Shown one piece after another: positions 1-9,594 of a DNA stretch of 64,000 bases. The notes under the pieces are model-generated. The model saw only the letters and a list, made by a program, of their open reading frames with translations, did not search any database and had not been told where the DNA came from. The position numbers were made by a program, and so were the translations under genes. Every line of letters begins with the position of its first letter. Positions within the stretch are counted from its first letter, which is position 1. The stretch covers positions 806,001-870,000 of the forward strand of contig JAKULF010000004.1 of NCBI GenBank assembly GCA_022661535.1. Direction: 5' to 3'. This DNA is from Eutypa lata (Eukaryota; Ascomycota; Sordariomycetes; Xylariales; Diatrypaceae).

Positions 1-882
1 GTCCATCATCAGGACCTGGCGCTGCGTGTGGCGCATGGCGATGCTGTAGGGGTGGCTCCGCGCGCAGCCGCTGATGGAGACGACGCGGCCGACGCGCGCC
101 GGGAACAGCACGCCCGCCGCCAGCGACTGCATCCCGCCCATGCTGGACCCCACGCTGGCGTAGAGCCGCGAGATCCCCAGGTGGTCCAGGAGCCGGAACT
201 GCCCGCGCACCATGTCCTCCATTGTCAAGATCGGGAACCGCGTCGCGTACCGCTGCCCGTCCGCCGGGTCCACGCTGCTGGGCCCCGTCGACCCGAAGCA
301 CCCCCCGATCACGTTCGTGCAGATCACGAAGTACTTGTCGGTGTCGACGCAGCCCCCCGGCCCGATGAACTTCTCCCACCACCCGGGTTGTGGGTTCGTC
401 GGCGTCGACCGCGCGTGCGATGATGCCGAGAGCCCCGTGTGGAGGAGGATCGCGTTCGAGGCGTCTGCGTTCAGCGTCCCCCAGGTTTCGTACGCGATGT
501 CGAAGGCGGGTAGCGTGCCGCCCCAGTCGAGTTGGAGTGGCTCTGAGCATCGGTATACTTCGGTCGCTCCTGTCGTGTAGGTCGGTTCCGGCCCCGTCGA
601 GAGGGAACGAGCTTCTAGTGTCGCGGACTTGGTCTCGATTGCGTCGAGGCAGGGAAATGCCATTGCGGGGTTCGACGAGGCTTCGGCTGCCGTCTGCGAC
701 TGGGCGGAGCGTCGCGCGGGTTGTGAGTGTAGTCTACGAGTACCATGGTGGTGATGGTGTGACAGTGATGTCGGTGTCGCTATCTGTGTTCGGGAATACA
801 GAAATAACTCGCTGGTGTTCGGACGGACGAAGGTGGAAGAGATCTGGCGCAAGGCTTTCGTGCCATAAGCCTGTGCCTTCAT
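1..882 (-). CDS. cysA: Serine O-acetyltransferase, CysA type, mitochondrial (5' part, runs off the left edge)
   Basis: Alpha/beta-hydrolase acyltransferase of the homoserine/serine O-acetyltransferase family, which makes O-acetylserine for cysteine synthesis in fungi. The first 294 codons are present; the gene continues beyond base 1. Seen: a GCYGSTGPS-like stretch reading [17 protein letters not shown], then the nucleophile elbow GSSMGG with its serine near residue 247, then [21 protein letters not shown] chose the ATG at 882 because the frame is open from there and the first ~80 residues are rich in Arg, Ser and His with almost no acids, as in a mitochondrial presequence. The ATG at 663 (MAFPCLD) would drop this leader. 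The N-terminal FPCLD motif and leader favour the fungal serine enzyme CysA over cytosolic Met2-type homoserine acetyltransferase. No intron is needed. The His/Asp of the triad lie outside the window. Confidence 0.85.
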   Translation of the reverse strand, partial: MKAQAYGTKALRQISSTFVRPNTSELFLYSRTQIATPTSLSHHHHHGTRRLHSQPARRSAQSQTAAEASSNPAMAFPCLDAIETKSATLEARSLSTGPEPTYTTGATEVYRCSEPLQLDWGGTLPAFDIAYETWGTLNADASNAILLHTGLSASSHARSTPTNPQPGWWEKFIGPGGCVDTDKYFVICTNVIGGCFGSTGPSSVDPADGQRYATRFPILTMEDMVRGQFRLLDHLGISRLYASVGSSMGGMQSLAAGVLFPARVGRVVSISGCARSHPYSIAMRHTQRQVLMMD

Positions 883-1648
883 GGTGAAATACAAGTGCGA
901 TTGGAGGGTCTACTCATCCAGGAGTAGGAGCAAAGACGCAGCTGGGACTCATGGATATTTATTAGGTCCATGGTTTTTCGAGGTTTGTAAGCGACCACCG
1001 GATATTCTCTCGAAAAATTTACTGACTAACTAGAGGGAGCTCCCGCATCATTAGCGGATCCGATCGGTCGGAGGGGTATGGCGCAATTTTGGCCACTCGT
1101 TAGTGGTCCGATGAAAGGCGCTAGGGCATTAGGTACATACAGATATGTAGTACAACTTCTTCGAGTTACACCTTAGGTAATCGTCTGAACTGTTAGTCAA
1201 GGGTTTGTATACAATAATAATGGATGATGTCACGTCAAGTCAAGTCAAAAACTTAATGGAGTATCTAGTTGCACAATGTGTTAGCTGTAGATTATGCACG
1301 AATATATAATTGAATAACTATGTAAAGGTAGTAGGAAGTAGATTGGCAGGTTGGCGATACGTACATGTAGTAACTACATAAAGAACCTCGAATTAAGTTT
1401 CTGGATCACCAGGCAGCCGTTCAAGACAACGAGCAAATCATACGTCATTCCACGAATCCGCTACGTCAACACCACACACACCCATTCCAAGTCAAGCAAC
1501 TCAAATCTCCCCAATGTCTATATCTCTAGAGCAGCTCAGCTCTTTTCCCCTCTTCCTCTGTACAATCCTTTTTTTATTTCTCCTCTACCTAGACCCCATA
1601 ACCAGATTTACTAGAACAGCAACTAGACCAATCAACAACAACAGCAAC
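883..1648. other. Intergenic, divergent promoter region of cysA and the next gene
   Basis: No gene recognised. A short ATG-led stretch at 1514-1648 is in frame with the downstream gene and would add a hydrophobic leader (SFPLFLCTILFLFLLYL). I treat it as 5' UTR. Confidence 0.4.
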
Positions 1649-2877
1649 ATGCCTCTTATTATCAACCGTCGTGGGGGCGCTCGCTTGCCTAATCGCAGAA
1701 TCCCCGTAGTCCCACCTTTTCCGCGTCCTGACCCCCAGGAGCAATCCAAGGCACCGGAGGCGGAAAAGGAGGAGGCGGAAGCCTCCGTATCGGGTGCATC
1801 AGAGAGCGAAGAATTTGGTCCGAATCCCAAAGATGTATACGACGTCAGGCTCATTCTAGAGGAAGCCGGGAACTTTCCCCCAGAGGTGGCGGATATGATC
1901 ATCGATTACGCCGAGTACTGGGCGTGCACCACCACCATCGCCGACTACCGCAGCCTGCAGGGAGGTCATCTCACCATCCGCGGCGGCCGGCCCGGTGAGG
2001 ACCGATTCCTAGTAAGTCTTTCTTTCATCCCCACGTTTGGGTTTTAAATGAGAACGGTCGTGATTAACATGAGATGTTAGCTCCGCACCGAACCCATCGC
2101 GCTCGCTCACTGGAAACCGGCCAGCCAGGAGCTCTGGCGACGGGAGTCGAAACCACGAGTCGTCGACCCAGCGGCCGAGGAATCTGACTTCGAGTACCCG
2201 CAGGCGACGCTCGAGGCGCTCGCCGAAGAGCCGCTGCCGGACCTCGAGCGCCCGGTCCGGAAGGTCGTGTTCGACATCACGAGTCGTGATCAGGGGTGGA
2301 GTAGCGAACCCAGAAGCGATATCGCGTATCGCAACTCGCACACGTGGTTCGATGCCGGCCTCGAGCGCTTCGACCGCACCATCACATGTGAGTATATCCA
2401 TCCACTCAAATAAGTAAATTCGTACTAACTCATCACCCAGGCCCAGAGGACTGCCCCGACCGCCAAGACCCCGACTACGCCTCGTGCAACATTCCTACAT
2501 GCGCGCTCCGGCCCCTCTGGCCTCCCTCAGTAGCCGGCGTGGCTGGCCCCGAAGCGCCCACTGCTGCTCCCGCACCTGCGCAATACGACCACGTGCTACA
2601 CCCAACACCGGACCACTGCATCCAGCTCAACAAGCTAGCAGATCGCACATCATGCCATCACCGGGTGGAATGGCGAGCAGACGACGACATCGTGCCCGAC
2701 ACCCCCGATGCAGAGGAGAAGTTGGCAGCGATAGGAAGAGGCCCGTCCACCGGAGATGGCGAGTTCGTGCGCAATCTGAAGCTGGGCGATGTCATTACGG
2801 TTTGGGGACGCGCGAGGTATCCCGGCTGGGCGAATCATGTGGAGAGGGTTGAGGTTAGGGTTTTTTGGGCGGTTTGA
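1649..2877 (+). CDS. Hypothetical fungal protein, three exons, 368 aa
   Basis: Exons 1649-2011, 2081-2387 and 2441-2877 join in frame; both introns have GTRAGT donors and CAG/TAG acceptors. I do not recognise a catalytic domain. The N-terminus is basic (NRRGGARLPNRR), followed by a Glu/Ala/Ser-rich acidic stretch (about residues 35-60), then a middle segment with FPPEVADMIIDYAEYW, which resembles the start of an F-box-like helix. Two short Cys pairs follow (CPEDC, CNIPTC). The C-terminal 25 residues (LGDVITVWGRARYPGW, then NHVERVEVRVFWAV) resemble a conserved ending I know from many uncharacterised fungal proteins. The start at 1649 gives a soluble protein. The in-frame upstream ATG at 1514 would give a signal-anchor form and cannot be excluded. 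Function unknown. Confidence 0.75.
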
Positions 2878-3443
2878 GAGATTGAGAGATTCATTAATGG
2901 ATGGGGTTCTTTGGTAATGATGCGTCGTTTTCTTCTTGGCACTTGGTTGTAATCAGGCGGGAGGTGTCTAGACATAATGAATATTCATTGGTACATAATT
3001 AATGTGAAGAAATTGTATGTTTAACTTGGTAACTGTGAACTCGCTTACCAGATATTTATATTGAAATCGAGTTTGAATCAAGAATGTAAAGGTCTTTACC
3101 GGTGTAGTTAACAGGCCACTAGGTAAGAACTTGAGCAAACAAAATATCTTGCCAGGAATGCCGATCGACATGCCTAAAAATGACTACTTGTTTCCTTGAA
3201 ATGCAACTTGGTTACACGAAATGTGCGTGGCATGATCACATAGTGAAGGAGCAAAGAATTTATATCCGACGAAACGAACCTAGACCGCCTTTACTCATCT
3301 CTTACTCTACTATCAACGTCTTCCACGCATCTCATCACCACTTCCGAGATTGGGTACATAACAAGCAACAGCATATACGCAGCCCCAAACACACCTTAAC
3401 CCTAACAACATATACCGGCTTTAGAGCATCCCGCTAGAGAATC
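2878..3443. other. Intergenic, AT-rich
   Basis: No gene or RNA recognised. The last 150 bases hold the likely promoter and 5' UTR of the next gene. Confidence 0.4.
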
Positions 3444-4502
3444 ATGACTTCCGGACAAAAGAGAAAGGCGACCTCACAGCTCACCCCCGAGCTGACCTCC
3501 GAGCTCACCTCTGAACATCCCTGGGATAGAACGGGGCTGTCATATTTGAAAGCTCGCCTCGGAGAGTTCCCTGAATGGAGACTCGAGAATTTCAAACGCT
3601 TCTGGAAGTCATCTGACACCCAAATCGGTGTAATGCATACACCATCTTCGGACCCAATCTGGTTAGCGCGGATGGCTGTATTCCCGCTCCTCGCAGACAA
3701 GATGGAAAAGGTTACAGCCACGACTGAGTACGAAGTTACGACTACGGATTTCTTTGATGCTTGGCCAGCCTGTAACCCAGTCATCTTAATACGCTCACCC
3801 CGTGATGAGAGTCTCTCCCCAGAAAAGCAATTGACCACCATGATTAGAGACGCTATGGTGGTCCTCAGACGTCACTTCCCAGGTCTTGAAGTTCCAAAAC
3901 CTCCAAAAGTTCCAACCTCCGATTCACCTACGGGCGACGCCAGTAAAAAGTCCGATACATCTACAGGCGGCCCCCTTAAAAATACCGATGCATCTACAAG
4001 CGACGCCGGTAAAAAGTCCGATGCATCTACAAGCAACGCCGGTAAAAAGTCCGATGCATCTACAAGCAACGCCGGTAAAAAGTCCGATGCATCTACAAGC
4101 AACGCCAGTAAAAAATCCGATGCACCTGCAGGCGACCCCCTTAAAAGTCCCGATGCATCTGCAAGCGACGTCCTGAAAAGTCTCAAAGACTTAATAAACC
4201 ACCTGCCGAAAATTCAGTTGAAATCTAACGGCAATCAGGATCAGCTTCTCTGTGTGCTCGTCGCCATCTATCTCGTCATTGACGATGAGACTAAGGATAA
4301 GACAATGTCTGAAGTATTACATACCTTTATGAGCCTCCTATGCCATATATTCATAGGCGCTAAGATAGGGAAGTTTGTCTTCGTTGGCTCTACGAAAGGC
4401 AACATAATCCTTGATGTTCTGATGGATGAAATGTGTAAGGGCGGATGGAGAGACGGGAGACTTTATGCAATCAAGCATGAAAATTTGCAGCTTAAGACTT
4501 AG
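3444..4502 (+). CDS. Unrecognised paralogue-family protein 1, with an internal 11-residue repeat (352 aa)
   Basis: First of five related genes between 3.4 and 10.3 kb. Shared blocks: a FxxFW helix followed by IGVMHT (about residues 50-65); a hydrophobic strand then a charged turn and LTTMIRDAM (about 115-140); and a C-terminal block QDQLLCVLVAIYLV, a helix, then GKFVFVG (about 265-320). Between the second and third blocks lie eight 11-residue repeats (SDASTSNAGKK type) absent from the relatives. No signal peptide, no clear membrane segment, no catalytic motif I recognise. The C-terminal block (hydrophobic strand, helix, second strand after GK) resembles the Walker-B/sensor part of STAND/NACHT P-loop NTPases, but there is no GK[ST] loop. 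That resemblance is inference only. The model is a single exon with the first ATG. Confidence 0.7.
   Translation: MTSGQKRKATSQLTPELTSELTSEHPWDRTGLSYLKARLGEFPEWRLENFKRFWKSSDTQIGVMHTPSSDPIWLARMAVFPLLADKMEKVTATTEYEVTTTDFFDAWPACNPVILIRSPRDESLSPEKQLTTMIRDAMVVLRRHFPGLEVPKPPKVPTSDSPTGDASKKSDTSTGGPLKNTDASTSDAGKKSDASTSNAGKKSDASTSNAGKKSDASTSNASKKSDAPAGDPLKSPDASASDVLKSLKDLINHLPKIQLKSNGNQDQLLCVLVAIYLVIDDETKDKTMSEVLHTFMSLLCHIFIGAKIGKFVFVGSTKGNIILDVLMDEMCKGGWRDGRLYAIKHENLQLKT
3918..4181 (+). repeat. Coding minisatellite, eight units of 33 bp
   Basis: Tandem 33-bp units encode SD(A/T)(S/P)(T/A) followed by variable residues and KK or KS. The central four units are nearly identical; the outer ones have diverged (SPTGDASKK, PAGDPLKS). 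The unit length is a multiple of three, so copy-number changes keep the frame. Two other reading frames are also open across the array. Confidence 0.9.
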
Positions 4503-5115
4503 GAGTCTATGGATAGGTAACCAATCTTCTCGAGACAATGGATCTTTGGAAAGACTGTGAGGATTGATTAGTCAGTTGGCTAGTTATTTGCAATTGAGTG
4601 ATTGGTATTATCAAATTGAAGGGCCTTGGGAAGTCCTTTCCTTTGTTCTAGGTAACTCTTGCTTTCTGTAATTAATATCAAATCCAACGCTATGGCAGTG
4701 TTGCCTCTCGGTACGGTAGGATTGGTAGAACAAAGAGACCTGCATATCTTATTATAAGCCTCTGGTAGTAACTTGAACGAGCAAATGCATATCTAGGAAT
4801 GCAAGAAGTGACAACCGTGGCCTCAAATAACTAGCCATTACACAACTAACCCTAGAAATTGATTTACCAACAAAACACGGTGGATCAAACCTTTGTTGTT
4901 CTACTAAGCAATTAGTATATGAGGAGCGTGCTTCGCCATCAAAACTCTAGCTATTCCCATTTCCTTACTAATTATTATTTCCGTGAGAAATGCCGTCTTG
5001 AAAGCAAAGGCATACGGTGCGACAGTTTGTGCCAAAAGTTCCGAGCATACCGAAAACCAAATCACCTATAAAAAAACTACCGATGTCTAACTCTAAGAGC
5101 TGCTCTATAAACACA
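4503..5115. other. Intergenic, AT-rich
   Basis: No gene recognised. It contains the 3' end of paralogue 1 and the former promoter of the pseudogene downstream. Confidence 0.4.
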
Positions 5116-5960
5116 ATGCCTCCCGGGAGAGATGGGGAAGGGTACTCACCAGATATCCAAGGAAAGACCCCACGAGACGAGATCAAAAGTAGGGGCTTCG
5201 TTTCCCGTGTAGCTCTGTTTTGAAGGGATGTGTACTACAATCTACCGGGAAAACTCTCGACCCTGCAGAATATGAACATGGTGTGGGAAAAGCTACCCCG
5301 AGAGCAAATACAATCGTTTGATGACTTTCGGGACAGTCCGAATCACGCATCGGTGTCATATCCTCGTCAAACCCGTCCGCAGCATCTGTTCCATATATCA
5401 CCCTGGTACGAGAGAAGCTTAAAGAGCTGAACGAAAGCAACTCCCATGTTTTACTCAACGCCGAGAAACATTCCAAGAATAATCCAGTTATCTACGTTGC
5501 TTGGGACGACGAGGATGTAGCTAAAGAAGTTGCGTTGCAAACTATGATTGAGACTACTTTCTGTCAACTCGAATTGATCCTCGAAAAGAAATTGACACTT
5601 CGTCTACATTCCAGGGGCTCAGAGGACCTCCTCGACGCCATCCAAGATGCGATTCCACATGTTATGGACACTCCATTCCCCTGTCAAGACAATCAGTGGG
5701 GAATGATTTGCATCATTACCTGTATTGAGCGTGTGACTAACGACAAAACTATCAACACGGTGTGGCGCTTTGTCAGACTTCTAGAGCATATATTCGTGGT
5801 GAACAAGAAGGGCAAGATGATATTCGTTGGCGACAAGAATTCTGAGGCTCTCAAGTGTCTAGAGCATTTGGATACAAACGAAGTAAAGGTACTCTACGAG
5901 GACAACGCAAATGACTACGATAATGTACAATATATCGGCTGGTGGGACATCTTTACCTAG
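5116..5960 (+). pseudogene. Paralogue-family member 2, broken by a stop codon and a frameshift
   Basis: The family blocks are readable but not in one frame. From 5116 the frame runs to a TGA at 5221-5223. The same frame resumes with an N-terminal region ending in QSFDDFRDS (the FxxFW block). Between about 5330 and 5350 the reading frame must shift for ESRIGVISSS (the IGVxHT block) to follow. From there one frame runs to 5960 and holds NPVIYVAWDDED, LQTMIETTF, GMICIITCIERV and GKMIFVGDKNSEALKCLE. The C-terminal half is well preserved, so the decay may be recent or the 3' half may still be under constraint. A sequencing error could explain the frameshift but not the stop as well. An intron removing both lesions was not found. 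Confidence 0.75.
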
Positions 5961-6390
5961 TGGTCTGCAGTTTGAAGATCCCCAAGGTTCCAGAGAGAAG
6001 AATTAGAAAGATGTATTTAATTTAATTACAGCAAGTGTGAACTCCGATAGCTCCTATCAGTTAGTACCATTACACACTACAACAACGAGATTATAATTGC
6101 TTGAGTTACACTACACGCTCTCTAGATGAAGAATACCGAGTTACTGTGCAGTGAGATCGTTTGATTGAAGGCCTTCTCGTAATATATATCGTTGACGAGA
6201 CTTCCGAGGAAATATAAGTCATATAAAACAATTCATATATTTGTCTGTTACTTTCTAGGGTGTAACTTTATCGTATTGAATTTCACAGCCCACACCATCG
6301 TTCTTCGAAGCCTATTTATCCACACTAAACTAATCTACCCATCAGCCGGTGTACCCCTAAACTTCACCCCTTCGATGCTCTACATTCACA
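5961..6390. other. Intergenic between convergent family members
   Basis: No gene recognised; AT-rich 3' flanks of the pseudogene (plus) and paralogue 3 (minus). Confidence 0.4.
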
Positions 6391-7197
6391 CTAGTCTCCA
6401 TAAATATGGACCAACACACGCCCCTGTTCGTTTACTTTCTCTTCTAACTTCTTGATAGCCCTGTTGTTCTCCCCGTTACCCACGAACACCATCTTTCCCA
6501 TCTGCGACCCCACAAAAAGTACAGCCAGCAATCGCAAAAATTCGTCCACGAAGTGGCTTACGCTATCGTCATTGCCGTGTTCGATGCCGACAATAACACA
6601 TACCTTCTTATTCAGACTGTGAACAGGTACGTTCCCCCCCTGTAAGTAGAAAACGACACCTCTGAGAGCACAGAGAAGATCTTCTATGCCTTCCTTCTTG
6701 GGTGATGGCTGGTCAGCTGGATAATGCAAACGACCGCTTGGAATGAAGAGTTCGAGCGGTCTGAGAGCTTGTCGGATCATAGATGACAGGGCGGCCTCTG
6801 CTGGAGCCTGGTTATCCCAACGGGCATAGATGAGCGGATTGAGGGGAGTGTGGATATCGAACTGAACAGGACTATCATCCTCCGGTATGTGAAGCTCGCA
6901 CTGCTTCAGCCTCTCATGTAGCACCAACAACAAGATGGCGTTTCCTTGGCTGTTCGAATTTTGATGTGACGTCGAGACTACACCGATGCTGGCCGTAGAA
7001 TTATGCCAGAAGTTATCGAACGCCTTAAGCTGCTCAGATCCCCGGTTTAGGAGAGGTTCAATAGACAACGCTGTCAGGAATGTGCCTCCCCTAAAACTAT
7101 CTATGTTATGTAAAAGATATGCTTTAAGATGTTTCAAGAGACTTTGCGAATCGACTATGCCTCGTGACGGCTTTTCACTACTTTGCCGGGAAGCCAT
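6391..7197 (-). CDS. Unrecognised paralogue-family protein 3 (268 aa)
   Basis: Intact single-exon member on the opposite strand. Blocks in order: LKAFDNFWHNS followed by IGVVSTS (about residues 57-76), a strand NPLIYARWD, ALSSMIRQAL (about 134-146), a Lys/Pro-rich linker (PADQPSPKKEG), VCVIVGIEHG (about 195-204), DEFLRLLAVLFVG, and GKMVFVGNGENNRAIKKLE near the C-terminus. No transmembrane or secretion signal. Length is similar to members 4 and 5. It lacks the 33-bp repeat seen in member 1. Function unknown. Confidence 0.7.
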   Translation of the reverse strand: MASRQSSEKPSRGIVDSQSLLKHLKAYLLHNIDSFRGGTFLTALSIEPLLNRGSEQLKAFDNFWHNSTASIGVVSTSHQNSNSQGNAILLLVLHERLKQCELHIPEDDSPVQFDIHTPLNPLIYARWDNQAPAEAALSSMIRQALRPLELFIPSGRLHYPADQPSPKKEGIEDLLCALRGVVFYLQGGNVPVHSLNKKVCVIVGIEHGNDDSVSHFVDEFLRLLAVLFVGSQMGKMVFVGNGENNRAIKKLEEKVNEQGRVLVHIYGD

Positions 7198-7798
7198 GAT
7201 TTTGTCAAGTCTTCTTGATTTGATGTCCGGTAATTGGTATCTATGATTGATGTCTGTTCATTCGTTCTCGCTTATGATATGTTCTAGAAGTGGCGACTAT
7301 ATTTTAAGAGTGATAGTTGGTAAAGTAGTGGGAAATGAAATAATACTGTTTGCGGTTGTGTATATTGTTGCAAATTTATACGTGGTGGATCGTACAGTCG
7401 AATCAAAAGGTTGAATTGCCGAGATACTGGATGCCTAATAATTCCTAGGGCTGGCAATGCGAGGAGCGCAAATATCGGGAGCACAAGGCTTTTACTTAGT
7501 CATTCTTATCGCATTCCTCAGAAAATAATTCGGAACCGCAGGAGATTCCAGCATATTTCAACCCTTTGTCTTGACCGAGCCTCGAAGTAACACCAAATAA
7601 GTTACTAAGTTTAGTAACAGTCCGCAGAGACCAACGATAAGGAGCGAGCAACAAAGAACTCGGGCTGGCCTACGGACTCGATTTAATAACCCTGACTCAC
7701 TTCTTCGATAATATTGTCGACGTGACATGGCAAACAACAAGAAAGAACGGCGGTTTCCATGAGTCAGATAGAGGTTGTACAAATGACGGTACAAATTG
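7198..7798. other. Intergenic, AT-rich
   Basis: No intact gene. Likely promoter of paralogue 3 at the left end. Confidence 0.35.
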
Positions 7799-7945
7799 AT
7801 CATCCCAATGTTTCGAGCTTTTCTCATTCAACATGTCTTCCAATATCTTGTCAGCCTTTAATCCCACCGCAGCCACCGACCCAGAGGGTTTATATCGAAG
7901 GAGAACGGCTAGGCAGACCAGATAATAGGAGCGTACAACTTCACC
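7799..7945 (-). pseudogene. Possible remnant of a sixth family member (C-terminal block only)
   Basis: On the minus strand an open frame contains GEVVRSYYLVCLAVLLRY, SGSVAAVGLKADKILEDML and a KHWDD ending. This lines up with the last block of paralogue 1 (SEVLHTFMSLLCHIFIG, GKFVFVG, a Leu/Met helix, GGWRDG) at matching spacing. Upstream of this block the frame runs into the antisense of the next gene and no family N-terminus is visible. The match is short and weak. Confidence 0.3.
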
Positions 7946-8008
7946 CAATAGGCCACATATGCGCCAACCAGAGAGAAAACAAGACTCGAGAACCGCGAAA
8001 AGTGCCTT

Positions 8009-8848
8009 ATGGCTTCTGAACGAAACCTGGCAGATATTCCACGGTCCAGGTGGAGTACGAATGATTACTGCAATAGCCTGAAGCAATTCTTCAAGGATCC
8101 AATAGATCATACATACGCTACATGGAGAGTACATGCATTCGACAGGTTTTGGTGCCAGCGTGACTCTCTTATTGGCGTCATACATACCACTAAATTGGAT
8201 CCAAATAGTGCAGCGGGAATCATCGTTCGTCATATATTAGTTGAGAAGCTAGGGCCGCCGGGGAATGTCAGGATTCCGGGCCCTGCAGGCTACTACCACC
8301 CCCCCTGGTCTCCGATCGTCCGTATTGTCTGTAGAAGGGAGGACCTGCACAAATCCCCCGAACATAATCTAGCATCTATGATCGGGCAAGCCGGAGATGC
8401 CATCAGCTACAGCATCATGGGAAAGAGTTACATCTACAACAATACCCCTGCCGATGGGACCGAAGAGTTGGATCGGGAACTAGAATACCGTACCGCCATC
8501 CTCCGATCATTCGAATATGCGCTTGAAAGGCAGTCAGATTCCCTCTCATTCCCCTACGAGGACAACGTAACAAAGATGATATGCCTTGTCATTGGAATCG
8601 ATCTGGTGATGACCGCAAAGACAGCCACCGAAAAAACAGCCCAAATTGTTAGAATGTTCATCAGGATCCTAGAGAATATCTTCGTGCTTAAGGGGAAGGG
8701 AAAGCTGGTATTCGTCGGCAACAAGAACTCCGATGCCATTAAGTGCCTGAGAGATGCGAATAAGGTGGTGCAGATTTATGATGATGATGATGGAAGTTGT
8801 CATGGTTCGAATGCGATTTTCCACGAACATCGGCACACAAGCCCCTAG
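8009..8848 (+). CDS. Unrecognised paralogue-family protein 4 (279 aa)
   Basis: Intact single-exon member. Blocks: AFDRFWCQRDSLIGVIHTT (about residues 39-57), a strand PIVRIVCRRED, HNLASMIGQAGDAI (about 122-135), a long linker, MICLVIGIDLVMT (about 190-202), RMFIRILENIFVLKGKGK, then LVFVGNKNSDAIKCL (about 230-245), and an acidic tail with DDDDG. This is the best reference sequence for the family because all blocks are present without insertions. The strand-helix-strand end (VIGIDLV ... GKLVFVGNKN) is the part that recalls a degenerate P-loop NTPase. No P-loop is seen. Function unknown. Confidence 0.72.
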   Translation: MASERNLADIPRSRWSTNDYCNSLKQFFKDPIDHTYATWRVHAFDRFWCQRDSLIGVIHTTKLDPNSAAGIIVRHILVEKLGPPGNVRIPGPAGYYHPPWSPIVRIVCRREDLHKSPEHNLASMIGQAGDAISYSIMGKSYIYNNTPADGTEELDRELEYRTAILRSFEYALERQSDSLSFPYEDNVTKMICLVIGIDLVMTAKTATEKTAQIVRMFIRILENIFVLKGKGKLVFVGNKNSDAIKCLRDANKVVQIYDDDDGSCHGSNAIFHEHRHTSP

Positions 8849-9594
8849 CGACGGAATAATGAGGTGGAAGGGATTGGATAACCGGTTGGGTTATTGGTAA
8901 CTTTTAAGGTTTAATTTTTACAAACCAGGCCACAAAAAAAAAAAAAAAAAAAAAGAAAGGGGGGAGGGGGGTGGGAATTGGGGGTTACAAAACAAAATAT
9001 TAATTAGACTACGATGTAAATATTCGAGTGTAGTTTAGTTAAGTAGTAGTAACATATATACAAAAGACAATATGTTTAAGTTCATGATATAGATATCGCG
9101 AGTGACCCTTTGACAATTTAATGAAAAATAACCATGTCGACTCTCTCCTCCTTTCTACCTCTCTACATGAGTTTGATTTTTATGGAGGACCATTTTGTCC
9201 ACATATTACCCCTTATCAAAATGTTGCAAGAAGGGCAATGTTGATTTTGTCATAACATGGTAATCATGCTAGCCCCGTCACACACAGGTCACACAGCATT
9301 CTATGCCATCCACTTCATTCTTGATATGACATTATCATTACTAGGCTTTCTGGATTCGGCCTGACTGAATCACATACCGAATTTCTTGTGATTCACACTG
9401 ATGATATGCTGTAGTTCAATTATTCATTGACATAATTTAGTAGAACCGTCAATGTAACACTTGAGCCAAACAAGAGTATATAAATATCCACCAAGCTATT
9501 TCTCAACCAACCTTGTCTTTTTAATTCCCACAAATATCTCCATATACTGACATTTACACACCTTTTCTTTTACATATAAATCTTTAAAGGCGCT
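8849..9594. other. Intergenic, AT-rich, with a low-complexity tract
   Basis: No gene recognised apart from the A/G tract listed separately. Likely holds the promoter of paralogue 5; pyrimidine-rich 5' UTR just before 9595. Confidence 0.4.
8934..8985 (+). repeat. Poly-A tract followed by G-runs
   Basis: A run of 21 A is followed by GAAAG and four runs of four to six G. It lies about 85 bases after the stop of paralogue 4. It could form a G-quadruplex on this strand, or it may be slippage-prone simple sequence. Confidence 0.85.

Noticed and set aside
28..887. Three overlapping plus-strand open frames at the left edge
   Set aside because: They are antisense to cysA, whose minus-strand protein shows a full conserved core.
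3918..4181. A CRISPR-like array
   Set aside because: Units are contiguous without spacers and encode protein; the organism is a fungus.
7697..8233. A 178-codon minus-strand frame as a gene
   Set aside because: Half of it is antisense to paralogue 4; only a 50-codon stretch resembles the family, so I list that as a possible remnant.
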